DNA of 64,000 nucleotides from Pedobacter sp. WC2423 (GTDB lineage: Bacteria; Bacteroidota; Bacteroidia; Sphingobacteriales; Sphingobacteriaceae), in the NCBI RefSeq assembly GCF_040822065.1, contig NZ_CP162005.1, positions 496,001 through 560,000 of the forward strand, in the 5' to 3' direction. Below, piece after piece: positions 26,575-35,404 of the stretch. Positions within the stretch are counted from its first letter, which is position 1; the number at the start of each line of letters is the position of its first letter. Made by a program: the position numbers and the translations under genes. The notes under the pieces are model-generated. The model was not told the DNA's origin. It made no database searches and was given only the letters and a program-made list of their open reading frames with translations.

Positions 26575-28071
26575 TTATAACCACTTAATTGCGCCATTAG
26601 AAATGAAAAATGGGCGGTCATCATCACTATGCTCTTTTGAGGAAATCAAGTATAGCCCATTTTCTGGTACATTTTTAAATACCAGCTCCTTATTACTTAA
26701 ATTAGAAATGGTAGAAATCTGTTTCCATCCGCTTTGCCACAAAAAAAGAGTGTATTCTTGCCCTATCAAAGGTTTCGTTCTAAGTTGATTTTTTGCAACA
26801 GCAACTGCTACTTCCCATACGTATGCATTTTTTGCTATGGCCTGGTCGCTCTCGATTGATTTTATATATTTTATAATTAGATTACCTTTTCGTTTTGTAG
26901 GTTTTAAAGTTAATATTTTACCATTTGAATCAATGTAAAAAGGATAGTAAACGTCTTTATAACTACTTTTATCATAAGTTGATAACAAGTAAAGCATGTC
27001 TGTGGACAACTCGTCAAACCTATATCCATTGTTCTTAAATTCTGCTGCTGATATGGGTATCCATTCTTGTGAACTATAATTACAGGCCAGTAAAATTTTA
27101 GATTTTATATTATTAAACAACTTTCGTGTATTGAGATTTATCACTTTATGATATTGTCTGGTAACGTCTATTGATCTGTAGTTTTGAAGTAATGGAGGTA
27201 AAATTTTTGTTCTTTTATATTTGTACGCCAATGAATTACGTTGCAAAGAATAAGTATGGCGATAGATTTTACCCGCTTTTTTGTATGTAGAAAGAGATGG
27301 ATATTTTTTGCCGCCACTATAATATAATAACGGATCATATTTTGTTACTTGTTGCTCTAACCCTAAAAAAGGCCTCAACTTATGATCTTGTAATATTAAC
27401 GAATTCCAGGTATGTGCTCCTGCCATATTTCCCCAACATAAAACATAGTCGAAAGAAACAGGTATCCCTAATGCTCTGTAATAATATTGCCCCATATAGG
27501 CCATGGTAATGCAAGATCCCTTTTTCTGTCTAAAAATATCGGTATAGCTAAGCGTATCTTCATGTGTGTTGGCAACATCAAATTTGAAGTCTGGGAGAAT
27601 CAATTTATTGGTGTTGTTTATATATTCAATAATATCCTTACTATTATTTAGCTTTTTATTCTCTATGTGGTTTTTAGTATTCTTTGAAATTAAATTTTTC
27701 CAATCATCATCCTTTGAAAAATTGATTCTATATGGAAGGACAAACTCTAAAAAATCGTCGAAACTGATGCTTTTATTATTCAGTAAATATTGAGAGGCTT
27801 TAAAAGTAGAATCTATATTGCGGATAATGGTTTTTGGCTCCATTGTAGATATGTCAGCTATTGCGTGGCCATTTTCAATATGAAAGTTCCCGTTCATGTT
27901 GTCTAATAAAAATTTTGCAGCTCTTAATTTAAGCTTATCATTTTTATAATAATCATATACATATTTTTGGGTTTGAACAAGCTTATTTTCTTTAACATTA
28001 TTGCAGGAAATAAAAACAGCAATAAAGATTAAGGAAGTTTTGATAGCCAAAGTTGTGATTATTAATTTCAT
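26575..28071 (-). CDS. Transglutaminase-like lipoprotein
   Basis: The protein has 498 aa. The signal ends in a lipobox with Cys23 (VFISC). A transglutaminase/peptidase-like core is at about 150-260. The candidate nucleophile Cys187 lies in FRQKKGSCITMAYMGQYYYR and His220 in NMAGAHTWNSL; the third residue is not certain. The C-terminal half is a beta-rich region with an ending (KQISTISNLSNKELVFKNV) resembling Bacteroidota surface domains. Anchored in the periplasm or at the surface, it could cross-link or trim a peptide. It lies 11 bases after the outer-membrane barrel gene in one operon. Confidence 0.8.
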   Translation of the reverse strand: MKLIITTLAIKTSLIFIAVFISCNNVKENKLVQTQKYVYDYYKNDKLKLRAAKFLLDNMNGNFHIENGHAIADISTMEPKTIIRNIDSTFKASQYLLNNKSISFDDFLEFVLPYRINFSKDDDWKNLISKNTKNHIENKKLNNSKDIIEYINNTNKLILPDFKFDVANTHEDTLSYTDIFRQKKGSCITMAYMGQYYYRALGIPVSFDYVLCWGNMAGAHTWNSLILQDHKLRPFLGLEQQVTKYDPLLYYSGGKKYPSLSTYKKAGKIYRHTYSLQRNSLAYKYKRTKILPPLLQNYRSIDVTRQYHKVINLNTRKLFNNIKSKILLACNYSSQEWIPISAAEFKNNGYRFDELSTDMLYLLSTYDKSSYKDVYYPFYIDSNGKILTLKPTKRKGNLIIKYIKSIESDQAIAKNAYVWEVAVAVAKNQLRTKPLIGQEYTLFLWQSGWKQISTISNLSNKELVFKNVPENGLYLISSKEHSDDDRPFFISNGAIKWL

Positions 28072-28082
28072 AGAGGTATTAT

Positions 28083-30488
28083 TTAGTTTCTATCTTTTAT
28101 TCGTTGTTTAGATTCGTCAGACTCTGATTTTTGTTTAGCTACATTTTTCACACTAAGCTTACCTATATTCCAGGAAATATTGATGCTTGCAACATTTGAA
28201 TCTGAATAAGTTCTATCCTTATAATATATATTATTGTACAAAGCACGATTTGATTGATCAGTACCAAATCTCAAACTTCCTGATAGGGTTATTGTCAGAT
28301 TTTGTTTGGGCATGTTCTTTTGGACAGCTAACTGTCCGGAGCTAGTACTTCCATGTTCGAAAAAGCCATCCTTGAATTTATTGTTCCAAACCAATGCGGT
28401 TTCCACAACCCAATTTTTAGGTAATGTGAGGCTATTAATATAAGCCAGATTTACAGAGGGAGTTGATTTTACACGTATTATATCTTGCAGTTCAGTTCCA
28501 TTTATGAAAAACGAATTTCCATTTAGCCGAATTTGCCAGAAATCTCTAAATGTTTTGACGTACGAAGCGTTTAGATATAATGCACGTGTATTTGAAAAGT
28601 TGGTATATTGCTCATATAGAACATTCTGACTATCTTTAACATATAACGTACTTATCAGGTTTTTCATTAACACAAACCCAGTCGATATGATAATGCCATT
28701 TGATTGCGTCCAGGTCAAGTCAAAAGTGTTATTAACTTGGGGCTGTATATCGTCTTTTCCTTGAAAATAAACTAAACTATTACCGTTGTATCTTTTGTAG
28801 GAATTCAATTGAAAATAATCCGGTTTGATTACATTTTTTTTGTAAGAAATTTCTATAACATTTGTTGCGTCTAATTTTTGCTGAAAAAGAAATGATGGCA
28901 AATAAGAAAATAAGTGGAATTTGACTGATTCATGTCCATCATAATTGTTAATCTTAATGTCCAGGTTTTCTAACCTATTCCCCAGACTTATGTACGTATT
29001 TTTGAATTGTTTACTCCAATCTATGAAACCAGCGTAATTGTTTTCGTCATAGTTTAAGTCGGATTGGCTAACGACGCGGTTATCGATATATGAAAATGTT
29101 TTGTTGTGATTGATTAGATTGGTATTACTTAATCTGGTACCTAAAGTAAGCTCACCAAAAAACAAACCTCTTCTATATTCAATACTTCCAACTATTGTCT
29201 TGATTTTTTGGGGGAGGCTGTCAGAAAGGTTTTTGGTGTTTACAAACATACCCTTTGAAAAATTACTAGTATTGTAATTATTTGACAACTTCCTGGGATT
29301 GCCAAAGTATTCCGCTTGAATTTTAAATGATTGTCTTGTACTATCCCATTTTGTCTCTAAGCTTGTTTGCATTAAGTGAGATGAACTTTTCATATTTATT
29401 TTAGATAGGAATTGGAATATTGAATCCCGTGCTTCAATTCGCTCCTGAGTCGGATCACCGTTGTTCGAATTAGTGCTTATTCTGGAAATACCTGGATTCA
29501 ATTCTGTATAAAAACTAATTACAGTATTCTTCGCACTGTTATATGTGATGTTCGCAGAAATCCGATTCTGTTTTTGTAATGTATTGGTAATTTGATTGGT
29601 TTCCCAAATATTGTCAGGCTGATTAATTGTGTTAATTATTTTTTTCTCCTGTAAGTCAGACTCATGATGGTTAAAGTTAACTTGTAAGTTGAAAGGTCCT
29701 CTATTATATATAATGTTATCTGTTAGCATATATCTATAGTGAATTCCCTTACTCCCAGTTGCTGAGGTGAAATTTTTAATTCCATCTTGCTGGTTTTTTT
29801 TTGATTTAATATTGATAACTGTTTGTACGTCGGAAGGATAGGCTACCCCCGGATGGCTGATAATTTCTATGTTTTGAATATTTACCGGAGCTATAGATTT
29901 AAGATAATTCATCAAATCTATTCCACTTAAGTATATTCTCCTGCCATCAACAAAGACCGTAGTTGTTTGGTTTTTGATGGTTAATTTTCCTGTAATGGAG
30001 GTTTCAACCGAAGGAGCATATTTTAAGATATTCCATACGTCAGTTGCTTTCCCCAACGGAGAGTTTTCCAGGGTTAAAGTAATTTTACCCTTATTCATGA
30101 TTATATATTGTTTATGACTTTTAATCTCTACTTGTTTGAGATCTTCAATATGCGGTTTTAGAAAAATCACAATTTTTTCGGCTCCTGGCTTTGAGATTTT
30201 TATTAAAGTGTCTGTAACTTTTTCATAACCAACATAATTAATCGTTGCACGGTAACTTTCAAATCTTAAATCTTTAAATATTACTTGTCCGGCTTTATTA
30301 GTGCTACCAGATTTGATTTCTCCATTTGTATTTCTTATGACTACGAGTGCCGAAGAAAGAGGCTCATTTAAAAACTGATCATTTACTTGTACGATTAGTG
30401 AAGATTCCTGACACCAGGCAGATAAGCTGAAAGTTAGCACGATGAATATAATTTGCAACACTATGAACAATTTATTCTTGTATTTCAT
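28083..30488 (-). CDS. TonB-dependent-receptor-like outer membrane beta-barrel protein
   Basis: The protein has 801 aa with a signal peptide (to about 26, SLSAWCQE). Carboxypeptidase-D-like domain at about 30-115 (ALVVIRNTNGEIKSGSTNKA). Plug at about 120-230 (GKATDVWNILKYAPSVETSI, then TTVFVDGRRIYLSGIDLMNY). The barrel is of the OMP_b-brl_3 group to about 780, followed by a charged tail (KSESDESKQRIKDRN). This group lacks a SusD partner. The ATG overlaps the stop of the ligase-like gene by four bases. It may export, import or sense the small peptide encoded at the start of the operon (inference). Confidence 0.9.
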   Translation of the reverse strand: MKYKNKLFIVLQIIFIVLTFSLSAWCQESSLIVQVNDQFLNEPLSSALVVIRNTNGEIKSGSTNKAGQVIFKDLRFESYRATINYVGYEKVTDTLIKISKPGAEKIVIFLKPHIEDLKQVEIKSHKQYIIMNKGKITLTLENSPLGKATDVWNILKYAPSVETSITGKLTIKNQTTTVFVDGRRIYLSGIDLMNYLKSIAPVNIQNIEIISHPGVAYPSDVQTVINIKSKKNQQDGIKNFTSATGSKGIHYRYMLTDNIIYNRGPFNLQVNFNHHESDLQEKKIINTINQPDNIWETNQITNTLQKQNRISANITYNSAKNTVISFYTELNPGISRISTNSNNGDPTQERIEARDSIFQFLSKINMKSSSHLMQTSLETKWDSTRQSFKIQAEYFGNPRKLSNNYNTSNFSKGMFVNTKNLSDSLPQKIKTIVGSIEYRRGLFFGELTLGTRLSNTNLINHNKTFSYIDNRVVSQSDLNYDENNYAGFIDWSKQFKNTYISLGNRLENLDIKINNYDGHESVKFHLFSYLPSFLFQQKLDATNVIEISYKKNVIKPDYFQLNSYKRYNGNSLVYFQGKDDIQPQVNNTFDLTWTQSNGIIISTGFVLMKNLISTLYVKDSQNVLYEQYTNFSNTRALYLNASYVKTFRDFWQIRLNGNSFFINGTELQDIIRVKSTPSVNLAYINSLTLPKNWVVETALVWNNKFKDGFFEHGSTSSGQLAVQKNMPKQNLTITLSGSLRFGTDQSNRALYNNIYYKDRTYSDSNVASINISWNIGKLSVKNVAKQKSESDESKQRIKDRN

Positions 30489-32212
30489 AGAGATGAGTTC
30501 AATTTTACCATTGACATTGCTATCTTTTTGATCTTTTCGATCGCCGGTGAATTTACTTTAATGGGCATATTAATAATGACATTAGCCCATTTAATTGCCT
30601 CAGAATGGTTTTTTCTGTTATGGTAAAGCATCATCAATCTATATCGTGCTATAAACAAGTTTGGAACTAAAAAACTGCATTTTAGGTACGCCTTTTCAGC
30701 TAATTCAATTTCATTTATTTCTTCATAACACATCCCTAGTAAAAGGTAAACATCATATTTGCTTGAATATTTATTAGCAATCTCTAAGCTCGCTATTGCC
30801 TTTTTATAATTTTTCAAACTATAACAGGTACGAGCATAGGACTCAATAAAGTCTATATTAGTTTGCAGTTCAGGTTTGAGTTCGTCGTATATCTTAATTA
30901 TTTGTATATTATTTACATTTTTTACAGTCTTGTAGTTTTCTACATTACGCCACTTAATTTGTTTGTCATAACTAACGAATAGTCTAACCAGAAGTGTAAG
31001 TACAATGATTGATAGCAATGAAAAACTGACAAATCCTTTAGTTCGTAATGAAAAATATGTTTTATTATCGTAATTGCTACATATTGACAAGGCAATTATG
31101 AATATCGTTAAGACAGGGCTCAAACGGAATGGAAAAGAAAATAATGCTAAAAATAAGATGGTAAAGCAGCATATAATGGCTGGTTGAACTTCATGATCAA
31201 TGTGTCTATATTTGTTTCGGATATTTAATCCAATTTTTAAAAGTTTAAAAATGAGCATGCATATCATAAAAAAACCAAAAATGCCTGTTTCTATGAAAAG
31301 TTGTAAATAATCATTATAAGCTACTGAAATATAGGACGCCAGGTATTCACCTTGTTTGTCATTGTTACTTTTAAAATAATTTTCCTGAAAATCGTTATAA
31401 ACAACATCGAACCGTGAGATTCCTATGCCATTAGCATAATTTTGTTTTAGTATAACTAAACTGTTTTTTAGTACAAACCATCTCCCCGATGTAGATTGAG
31501 GCTTAATGACCAACATTGAAAAAAACAGTACTGCTGTTAAAGAAAATATTCCTAGAAATTTGTAGATATTATTCTTTGAAACTTTGATATCAAGCTTTTT
31601 TTTCAATAATAAAATCAAAAATATCTGGAAGAACAATGTCATCCAGGCTAATCTTGAGGATGTAAAAAATAGGAGGATAATTAAAATCCATACAGTTAAC
31701 AGGAAAAATCCACCTTTCGCTAAAGGACTGTAATCTTTGCCATTATAAATAGTATAGAAGGAAAATGGAATTATGCATATTAAATAGTTGATGTAAACGG
31801 CTGGAGAACCAAAACTCCCTGTTACTTTGAAAAGAGAGTTAACCGATGCAACAGCAGATGTAACTTGTAATGAGCCAATAATTAATTCTGTGACGGAGAT
31901 AAATGTAATTATTAAGGTGATTGTTTTTACCGTTTTCGTCTGAGAGGCTGAAAACTTTATAAGTATATATATTAATGGGTAAACTATTAGAGGATAGATG
32001 CTTGCGATACTTAAAGGAGTGGAGTTTCTTATTATGTTTACTCCCAGGATAATATATCCTATACACAAAATTAAATCAAGTCCCTTAACCTGAAGCCTGT
32101 GTATTGAGTATTTTAGCGAAATTTTATCTTTTAATATCCGAATTAGCAAAATTATTATGACAATTAAGGCATATAAATATTCGTAGTCGAAAATCGGATT
32201 GGATAATGTCAT
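30485..32212 (-). CDS. O-antigen ligase/polymerase-like membrane protein with TPR tail
   Basis: The protein has 575 aa. About ten to twelve membrane helices occupy residues 1-400. The Wzy_C/WaaL-like segment lies in the large periplasmic loop (SGRWFVLKNSLVILKQNYAN, then GIGISRFDVVYNDFQENYF). After a last helix, three TPR-like repeats follow at about 445-560 (YKKAIASLEIANKYSSKYDV, YLLLGMCYEEINEIELAEKA, YHNRKNHSEAIKWANVII). Proteins of this class transfer lipid-linked glycans to lipid A core or to proteins. No other glycan gene is nearby, so glycosylation of a secreted peptide or protein is a possible job (inference). Confidence 0.82.
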   Translation of the reverse strand: MTLSNPIFDYEYLYALIVIIILLIRILKDKISLKYSIHRLQVKGLDLILCIGYIILGVNIIRNSTPLSIASIYPLIVYPLIYILIKFSASQTKTVKTITLIITFISVTELIIGSLQVTSAVASVNSLFKVTGSFGSPAVYINYLICIIPFSFYTIYNGKDYSPLAKGGFFLLTVWILIILLFFTSSRLAWMTLFFQIFLILLLKKKLDIKVSKNNIYKFLGIFSLTAVLFFSMLVIKPQSTSGRWFVLKNSLVILKQNYANGIGISRFDVVYNDFQENYFKSNNDKQGEYLASYISVAYNDYLQLFIETGIFGFFMICMLIFKLLKIGLNIRNKYRHIDHEVQPAIICCFTILFLALFSFPFRLSPVLTIFIIALSICSNYDNKTYFSLRTKGFVSFSLLSIIVLTLLVRLFVSYDKQIKWRNVENYKTVKNVNNIQIIKIYDELKPELQTNIDFIESYARTCYSLKNYKKAIASLEIANKYSSKYDVYLLLGMCYEEINEIELAEKAYLKCSFLVPNLFIARYRLMMLYHNRKNHSEAIKWANVIINMPIKVNSPAIEKIKKIAMSMVKLNSSL

Positions 32213-32223
32213 TTTTGAGCAGT

Positions 32224-33162
32224 TTATAAATTCTGAGGCTCTATTTTATGCATATCTTTCTCCATAACAAAAAAGCAGGAGATGTTTAGCAAAATCATCA
32301 GGGTGGCAAAGAAAAATAGGTTAAGAGATATTAAAATGCTGATATGCATCATAATAACTAATGAAAGCCACAATTTTCTCGTTTTTTTATTCCACATAAA
32401 TAATGGATAAAAGAGTTCGACAATGATAGTTCCTAATCCAATCGCCAGGGGAATTATTGGATATTTTGCCATGAAATTAAAATTTGCCGACAGATCATTA
32501 CCGAAGAGAGGCAGGTGGACTGATTTCCAGATAGACTCTCCATTCCACCAATTTGGTCCTATAATTTTATCAAATCCGGATTCAAAATAGACTATCGTTA
32601 GGTGGATTTGAAGTAACCGGCGATATGGAGTAGGGTTTGCAGGAGATAATTTAAACAATTTATTATCTAATGAATAAGATCTGCCCACCGGGAATATAAA
32701 ACAATAAAATATACTTATCGATTTAAAGGCGTCCACACCATATATAAACAGAGGAGCTCCCTGATTTATCATTATTTGAAGTATAATTAAAGCGAATGCT
32801 GCGATTCTTGTCAAAAATCCAAAAATGAGTAACAGGCATGAAATTATATACGCACTAATGAATAAGTTGATTGCAGTACTTTCAGACAAACCTATGTTAT
32901 TTTGAAATAGGTTCATAAAATTCAATATTGTGGGCATGAAACTAACCTTTAATAATCCGCTAACTGCCATAGGGGTAAGCCCTCCCAGATATAACATTCT
33001 AAAATCAGGAATTACGGACAAAAAATGAATCAAACAGAATAATCCTATTGAAATTCGAAAAAAAGGTAAGAAGTAATAATTTTCTTTTTCATATTTGAAG
33101 AAAAAATCGATTATTTTTTGATCAATTTTTTCTGCTATTGACCCTAAGCTTTTTGTGATCAT
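32224..33162 (-). CDS. HTTM-domain membrane protein (SdpB / vitamin-K gamma-carboxylase-like)
   Basis: The protein has 312 aa, nearly all membrane: about seven or eight helices. The HTTM signature is around residues 185-215 (QIHLTIVYFESGFDKIIGPN followed by WWNGESIW). This matches the horizontally transferred transmembrane domain shared by vitamin-K-dependent gamma-carboxylases and Bacillus SdpB. It lacks the soluble C-terminal domain of full carboxylases, as SdpB does. It overlaps the upstream SdpA-like gene by four bases, the same pairing as sdpA-sdpB. In B. subtilis SdpA and SdpB mature the SdpC peptide toxin. A similar peptide-maturation role is proposed here (inference). Confidence 0.85.
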   Translation of the reverse strand: MITKSLGSIAEKIDQKIIDFFFKYEKENYYFLPFFRISIGLFCLIHFLSVIPDFRMLYLGGLTPMAVSGLLKVSFMPTILNFMNLFQNNIGLSESTAINLFISAYIISCLLLIFGFLTRIAAFALIILQIMINQGAPLFIYGVDAFKSISIFYCFIFPVGRSYSLDNKLFKLSPANPTPYRRLLQIHLTIVYFESGFDKIIGPNWWNGESIWKSVHLPLFGNDLSANFNFMAKYPIIPLAIGLGTIIVELFYPLFMWNKKTRKLWLSLVIMMHISILISLNLFFFATLMILLNISCFFVMEKDMHKIEPQNL

Positions 33163-33815
33163 TTTTTATTTACTTCAAGAGTGAGTATGTTAATTAATTC
33201 AGGCTTGTAGTCACCCATTAACGATTCCTTAAGATTTGGGAATTCATATAAATATAGAGTCGCCGACATTTTTTGATCCTTTGAGTAATCATTATTACTC
33301 AACCAAATATTTCTACCAATAGATTTAATAACTACATCTAAGTATCTTGTATAGAGCGATTTATTACTGGCGACTTTATTTTTTGATTTGCCTATTTTCT
33401 TTCTTTCATCATCAAGTGCTTTGAATCTTGCTTGAAATGCTCCTAATAAGGTATTATATCTTATAAGTCCTTCATTAGTTTTTAATTTAGGTAGGTAAAC
33501 TTGTCTGATAACAGTATTGCTAGTGTCTTTAATTGAAAATTGAAGAACATAACCACTTGCTACATTAGGAGCGAAAAAGCCATAGCCAGCATCTATACCA
33601 GCCATCACGCTATATTGTTGAGTCAAAGGTATTCTAAGTACTAGCTTTATTGCGTCTGTTATTTTCGTAAGAGGTGGATTTTTAACGTTCTCATTAAATA
33701 CTAAGTTGTACGCATTTATTGAACTATTTATGCAAACTAAAATGATAAGTATTAAATGTATTGCTGTAAAAAAAAGAAATAATCTTTCTTTAAGTGTAAT
33801 TTTTGATCTGTTCAT
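33159..33815 (-). CDS. SdpA-like membrane-anchored protein, partner of HTTM protein
   Basis: The protein has 218 aa. One N-terminal membrane helix (about 12-33) is followed by an extracytoplasmic domain. A conserved-looking stretch YGFFAPNVASGYVLQFSI at about 78-95 resembles the FF-x-PN motif of SdpA-type proteins. The length is longer than B. subtilis SdpA (about 158 aa). It is translationally coupled to the HTTM gene (four-base ATGA overlap). It begins 33 bases after the strong hairpin that follows the small-peptide gene. The assignment rests on topology, motif and pairing, not on a search. Confidence 0.72.
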   Translation of the reverse strand: MNRSKITLKERLFLFFTAIHLILIILVCINSSINAYNLVFNENVKNPPLTKITDAIKLVLRIPLTQQYSVMAGIDAGYGFFAPNVASGYVLQFSIKDTSNTVIRQVYLPKLKTNEGLIRYNTLLGAFQARFKALDDERKKIGKSKNKVASNKSLYTRYLDVVIKSIGRNIWLSNNDYSKDQKMSATLYLYEFPNLKESLMGDYKPELINILTLEVNKK

Positions 33816-33847
33816 TTTTGCATTTGGTGCAGTGTTATTTGAATTAT

Positions 33848-33883
33848 ATGTTTACGGTTATACCAATCTATAACCGTAAACAT
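33848..33883 (-). terminator. Strong hairpin after the small-peptide gene, likely partial terminator
   Basis: Fifteen paired bases (ATGTTTACGGTTATA with its complement) around a six-base loop, located immediately after the stop of the 99-aa peptide gene and before the SdpA-like gene. On the minus strand it is followed by ATAATTC rather than a long U-tract. Placed like this, it would let the peptide be made in excess over the maturation proteins. Confidence 0.65.
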
Positions 33884-33892
33884 GATAATATT

Positions 33893-34192
33893 TTATTCGT
33901 ATGAATTTAAAACTCTATCAATACTATTGTCATTTAATTCCACTAAAGCATCATTTGTAACCTTTGCTTCAACTAATCTTGAAGTTGTTGTACCTTTAGA
34001 AAGATCAGTGTTTTTTGTTATTGAACTGGTGAAGACGCCATCACCAGCGATGAATTTTGCAGATTCTGTTACTACTTTTACTTTACTGATAGCAGTCTCA
34101 GTTTCAGAAATCTTCGGAGATTTAAAAGAGAAAAGTGCTATAGGTAATACTGCAACACAGGCTAAGGTTAAGATACTTTTGAAATTTTTCAT
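33893..34192 (-). CDS. Small exported protein, candidate peptide precursor of the HTTM operon
   Basis: The protein has 99 aa. The signal peptide is clear: MKNFKSILTLACVAVLPIAL, with cleavage somewhere before SPKISETET. The mature part (about 75 residues) has no cysteine, is rich in Thr, Ser, Val and Lys, and ends with LNDNSIDRVLNSYE. No family is recognised. It stands first or second in an operon whose later genes include SdpA-like, HTTM, ligase-like, transglutaminase-like and DCC proteins, and it is followed by a hairpin. This makes it the best candidate for the exported, processed product. It is not visibly similar to SdpC. Confidence 0.75.
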   Translation of the reverse strand: MKNFKSILTLACVAVLPIALFSFKSPKISETETAISKVKVVTESAKFIAGDGVFTSSITKNTDLSKGTTTSRLVEAKVTNDALVELNDNSIDRVLNSYE

Positions 34193-34224
34193 AAAATCGT
34201 TTTATTTAATTGTTAAAATATAAT

Positions 34225-34578
34225 TTAGTTAGGTGATTGGCAATTAACTTCGTAGTTGGAGACCATTTTATCAACGGTCTTAATAGTCACACTTATTTGT
34301 GAGTTTGAAGATGACTGGTTTGATATTATCAGACTCGAATCTGCACCAACCTTCAATTTTATTGTTTTTTGAGCCAGGAATGTACTTTCTCCCTTCTGGT
34401 TCTTGTACTCTTTCCAAATCTTGATTTTATTTTTTGATTTGTTTGTAATTGTTGCTGTAAATTCTGATTTGCCTAAGCCTCCAATTACAAGGCATCTATT
34501 TGAAGCTAAGTCTTTAAATATGTATAAAGATTTGCAAGAGCTGAAAGTGGCGGCGATTATGATTAAAACACTAATCAT
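34225..34578 (-). CDS. Small lipoprotein of unknown function at the head of the HTTM operon
   Basis: The preferred start at 34578 gives 117 aa with a good lipoprotein signal (MISVLIIIAATFSSC, Cys15). An in-frame ATG at 34659 would put 27 polar residues before it. The mature part is a compact beta-rich domain (EFTATITNKSKNKIKIWKEY, then QISVTIKTVDKMVSNYEVNC). It lies 32 bases upstream of the small exported protein gene. It could be a self-protection lipoprotein or a binding partner for the peptide (inference). Confidence 0.7.
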   Translation of the reverse strand: MISVLIIIAATFSSCKSLYIFKDLASNRCLVIGGLGKSEFTATITNKSKNKIKIWKEYKNQKGESTFLAQKTIKLKVGADSSLIISNQSSSNSQISVTIKTVDKMVSNYEVNCQSPN

Positions 34579-34778
34579 AATGCACTCTGTTTTTTTTGCG
34601 TATTTTATTTTTGATTGTAAAGGGAATGAGAGTTTTAATAGCAGAGATTTAAGATACATTAGTTTAGGTGATTAAGTATAGCTCAGTTTTTTTGATTTTT
34701 AATTTCTTTATATTAAAATATATTTCATTTCAATTACTTTTACTAAGATAGTTTAAAACAGTATTTCTTTTTTTTTAA

Positions 34779-34809
34779 TTACGTGAATAGTACTATAATT
34801 TACGTGAAT
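34779..34809. promoter_or_regulatory. Two direct repeats TTACGTGAAT, 21 bases apart
   Basis: Identical ten-base repeats begin at 34779 and 34800, two helical turns apart, in the AT-rich region upstream (minus strand) of the lipoprotein/peptide operon. The spacing suits tandem binding of a response regulator. They lie about 200 bases before the start codon and just outside the IS21-like repeat. Confidence 0.35.
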
Positions 34810-34845
34810 GGCCTTATTATGATAATAAAAGGAATGATTTGTAGA

Positions 34846-35033
34846 TCTAAGTCAAAACAACTAGTTGAAATGACTTAGAGTACCTACGCTTAAAAGCTGT
34901 TTACAGATTGGTCTTATACCGACCAGCACTCAGGCACAAACAAAGCATGACTAGTTGAAGACTGATGAACTTTATAACTTTTCCTTTGGCCAGAACATGG
35001 ACAATAACGGACAATTATGGACATTGCCTGCTT
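34846..35033. repeat. 188-base direct repeat, copy 1 (IS21-like end)
   Basis: This stretch is nearly identical to 39652-39859. It starts with an imperfect inverted repeat around AACTAGTT and ends with GGACAAT iterations that resemble the repeated end motifs of IS21-family elements. Compared with copy 2 it lacks a 20-base insertion in the GGACAAT part. It runs into a broken IS21 transposase. Confidence 0.75.
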
Positions 35034-35396
35034 TTCTTGCTCATTATAATAGAGCCCCCATTGTATGCAGGTTCAGTAGACCTGAAGATAAAGGAAAAGT
35101 TGAATCGGCAATTAAGTATGTGAAAAACGACTTTCTGAGAAACTTTAGGGGGATCTGATTATGACGCACTAGTCTGCGAATTTAAAGTCTGGAATAAGGA
35201 AGTTTGTAATAAGCGTGTTCATGTCACCACCAGAAAGATTCCTGAAACCGTCTTAATGGTATAGACAAACAGTCCTTGGCTGCACTTTCTCTCCGACGGT
35301 ATCAGGTAATGGGCCTATCTACACGAAAGGTAAGCCGCATGGCACATATCAGTTATCGTCATAATTACTATTCTGTCTTGGCATATAAATGACAAC
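35020..35396 (+). pseudogene. IS21-family transposase (IstA) remnant
   Basis: The C-terminal third of an IstA-like transposase can be followed through frame changes: LPAFLAHYNRAPIVCRFSRP, EDKGKVESAIKYVKNDFLRN, then after a frameshift near 35150 DYDALVCEFKVWNKEV and NKRVHVTTRKIPETVLMV, and finally HISYRHNYYSVLAYK. KGKVE..VKYVK..F, RVH.TT and the YSV segment are characteristic. The DDE core and IstB are absent. It is dead and bounds the immunity-gene array on its left side. Confidence 0.85.
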
Positions 35397-35404
35397 TATT
35401 AAGC

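Noticed and set aside
33893..34192. The 99-aa protein as a direct SdpC homologue.
   Set aside because: No hydrophobic C-terminal toxin segment or cysteine pair as in SdpC is visible; only the genomic arrangement is similar.
34955..35158. A 67-aa open frame on the plus strand as an intact gene.
   Set aside because: It is only the readable part of a frameshifted IS21 transposase; sense continues in another frame after 35150.
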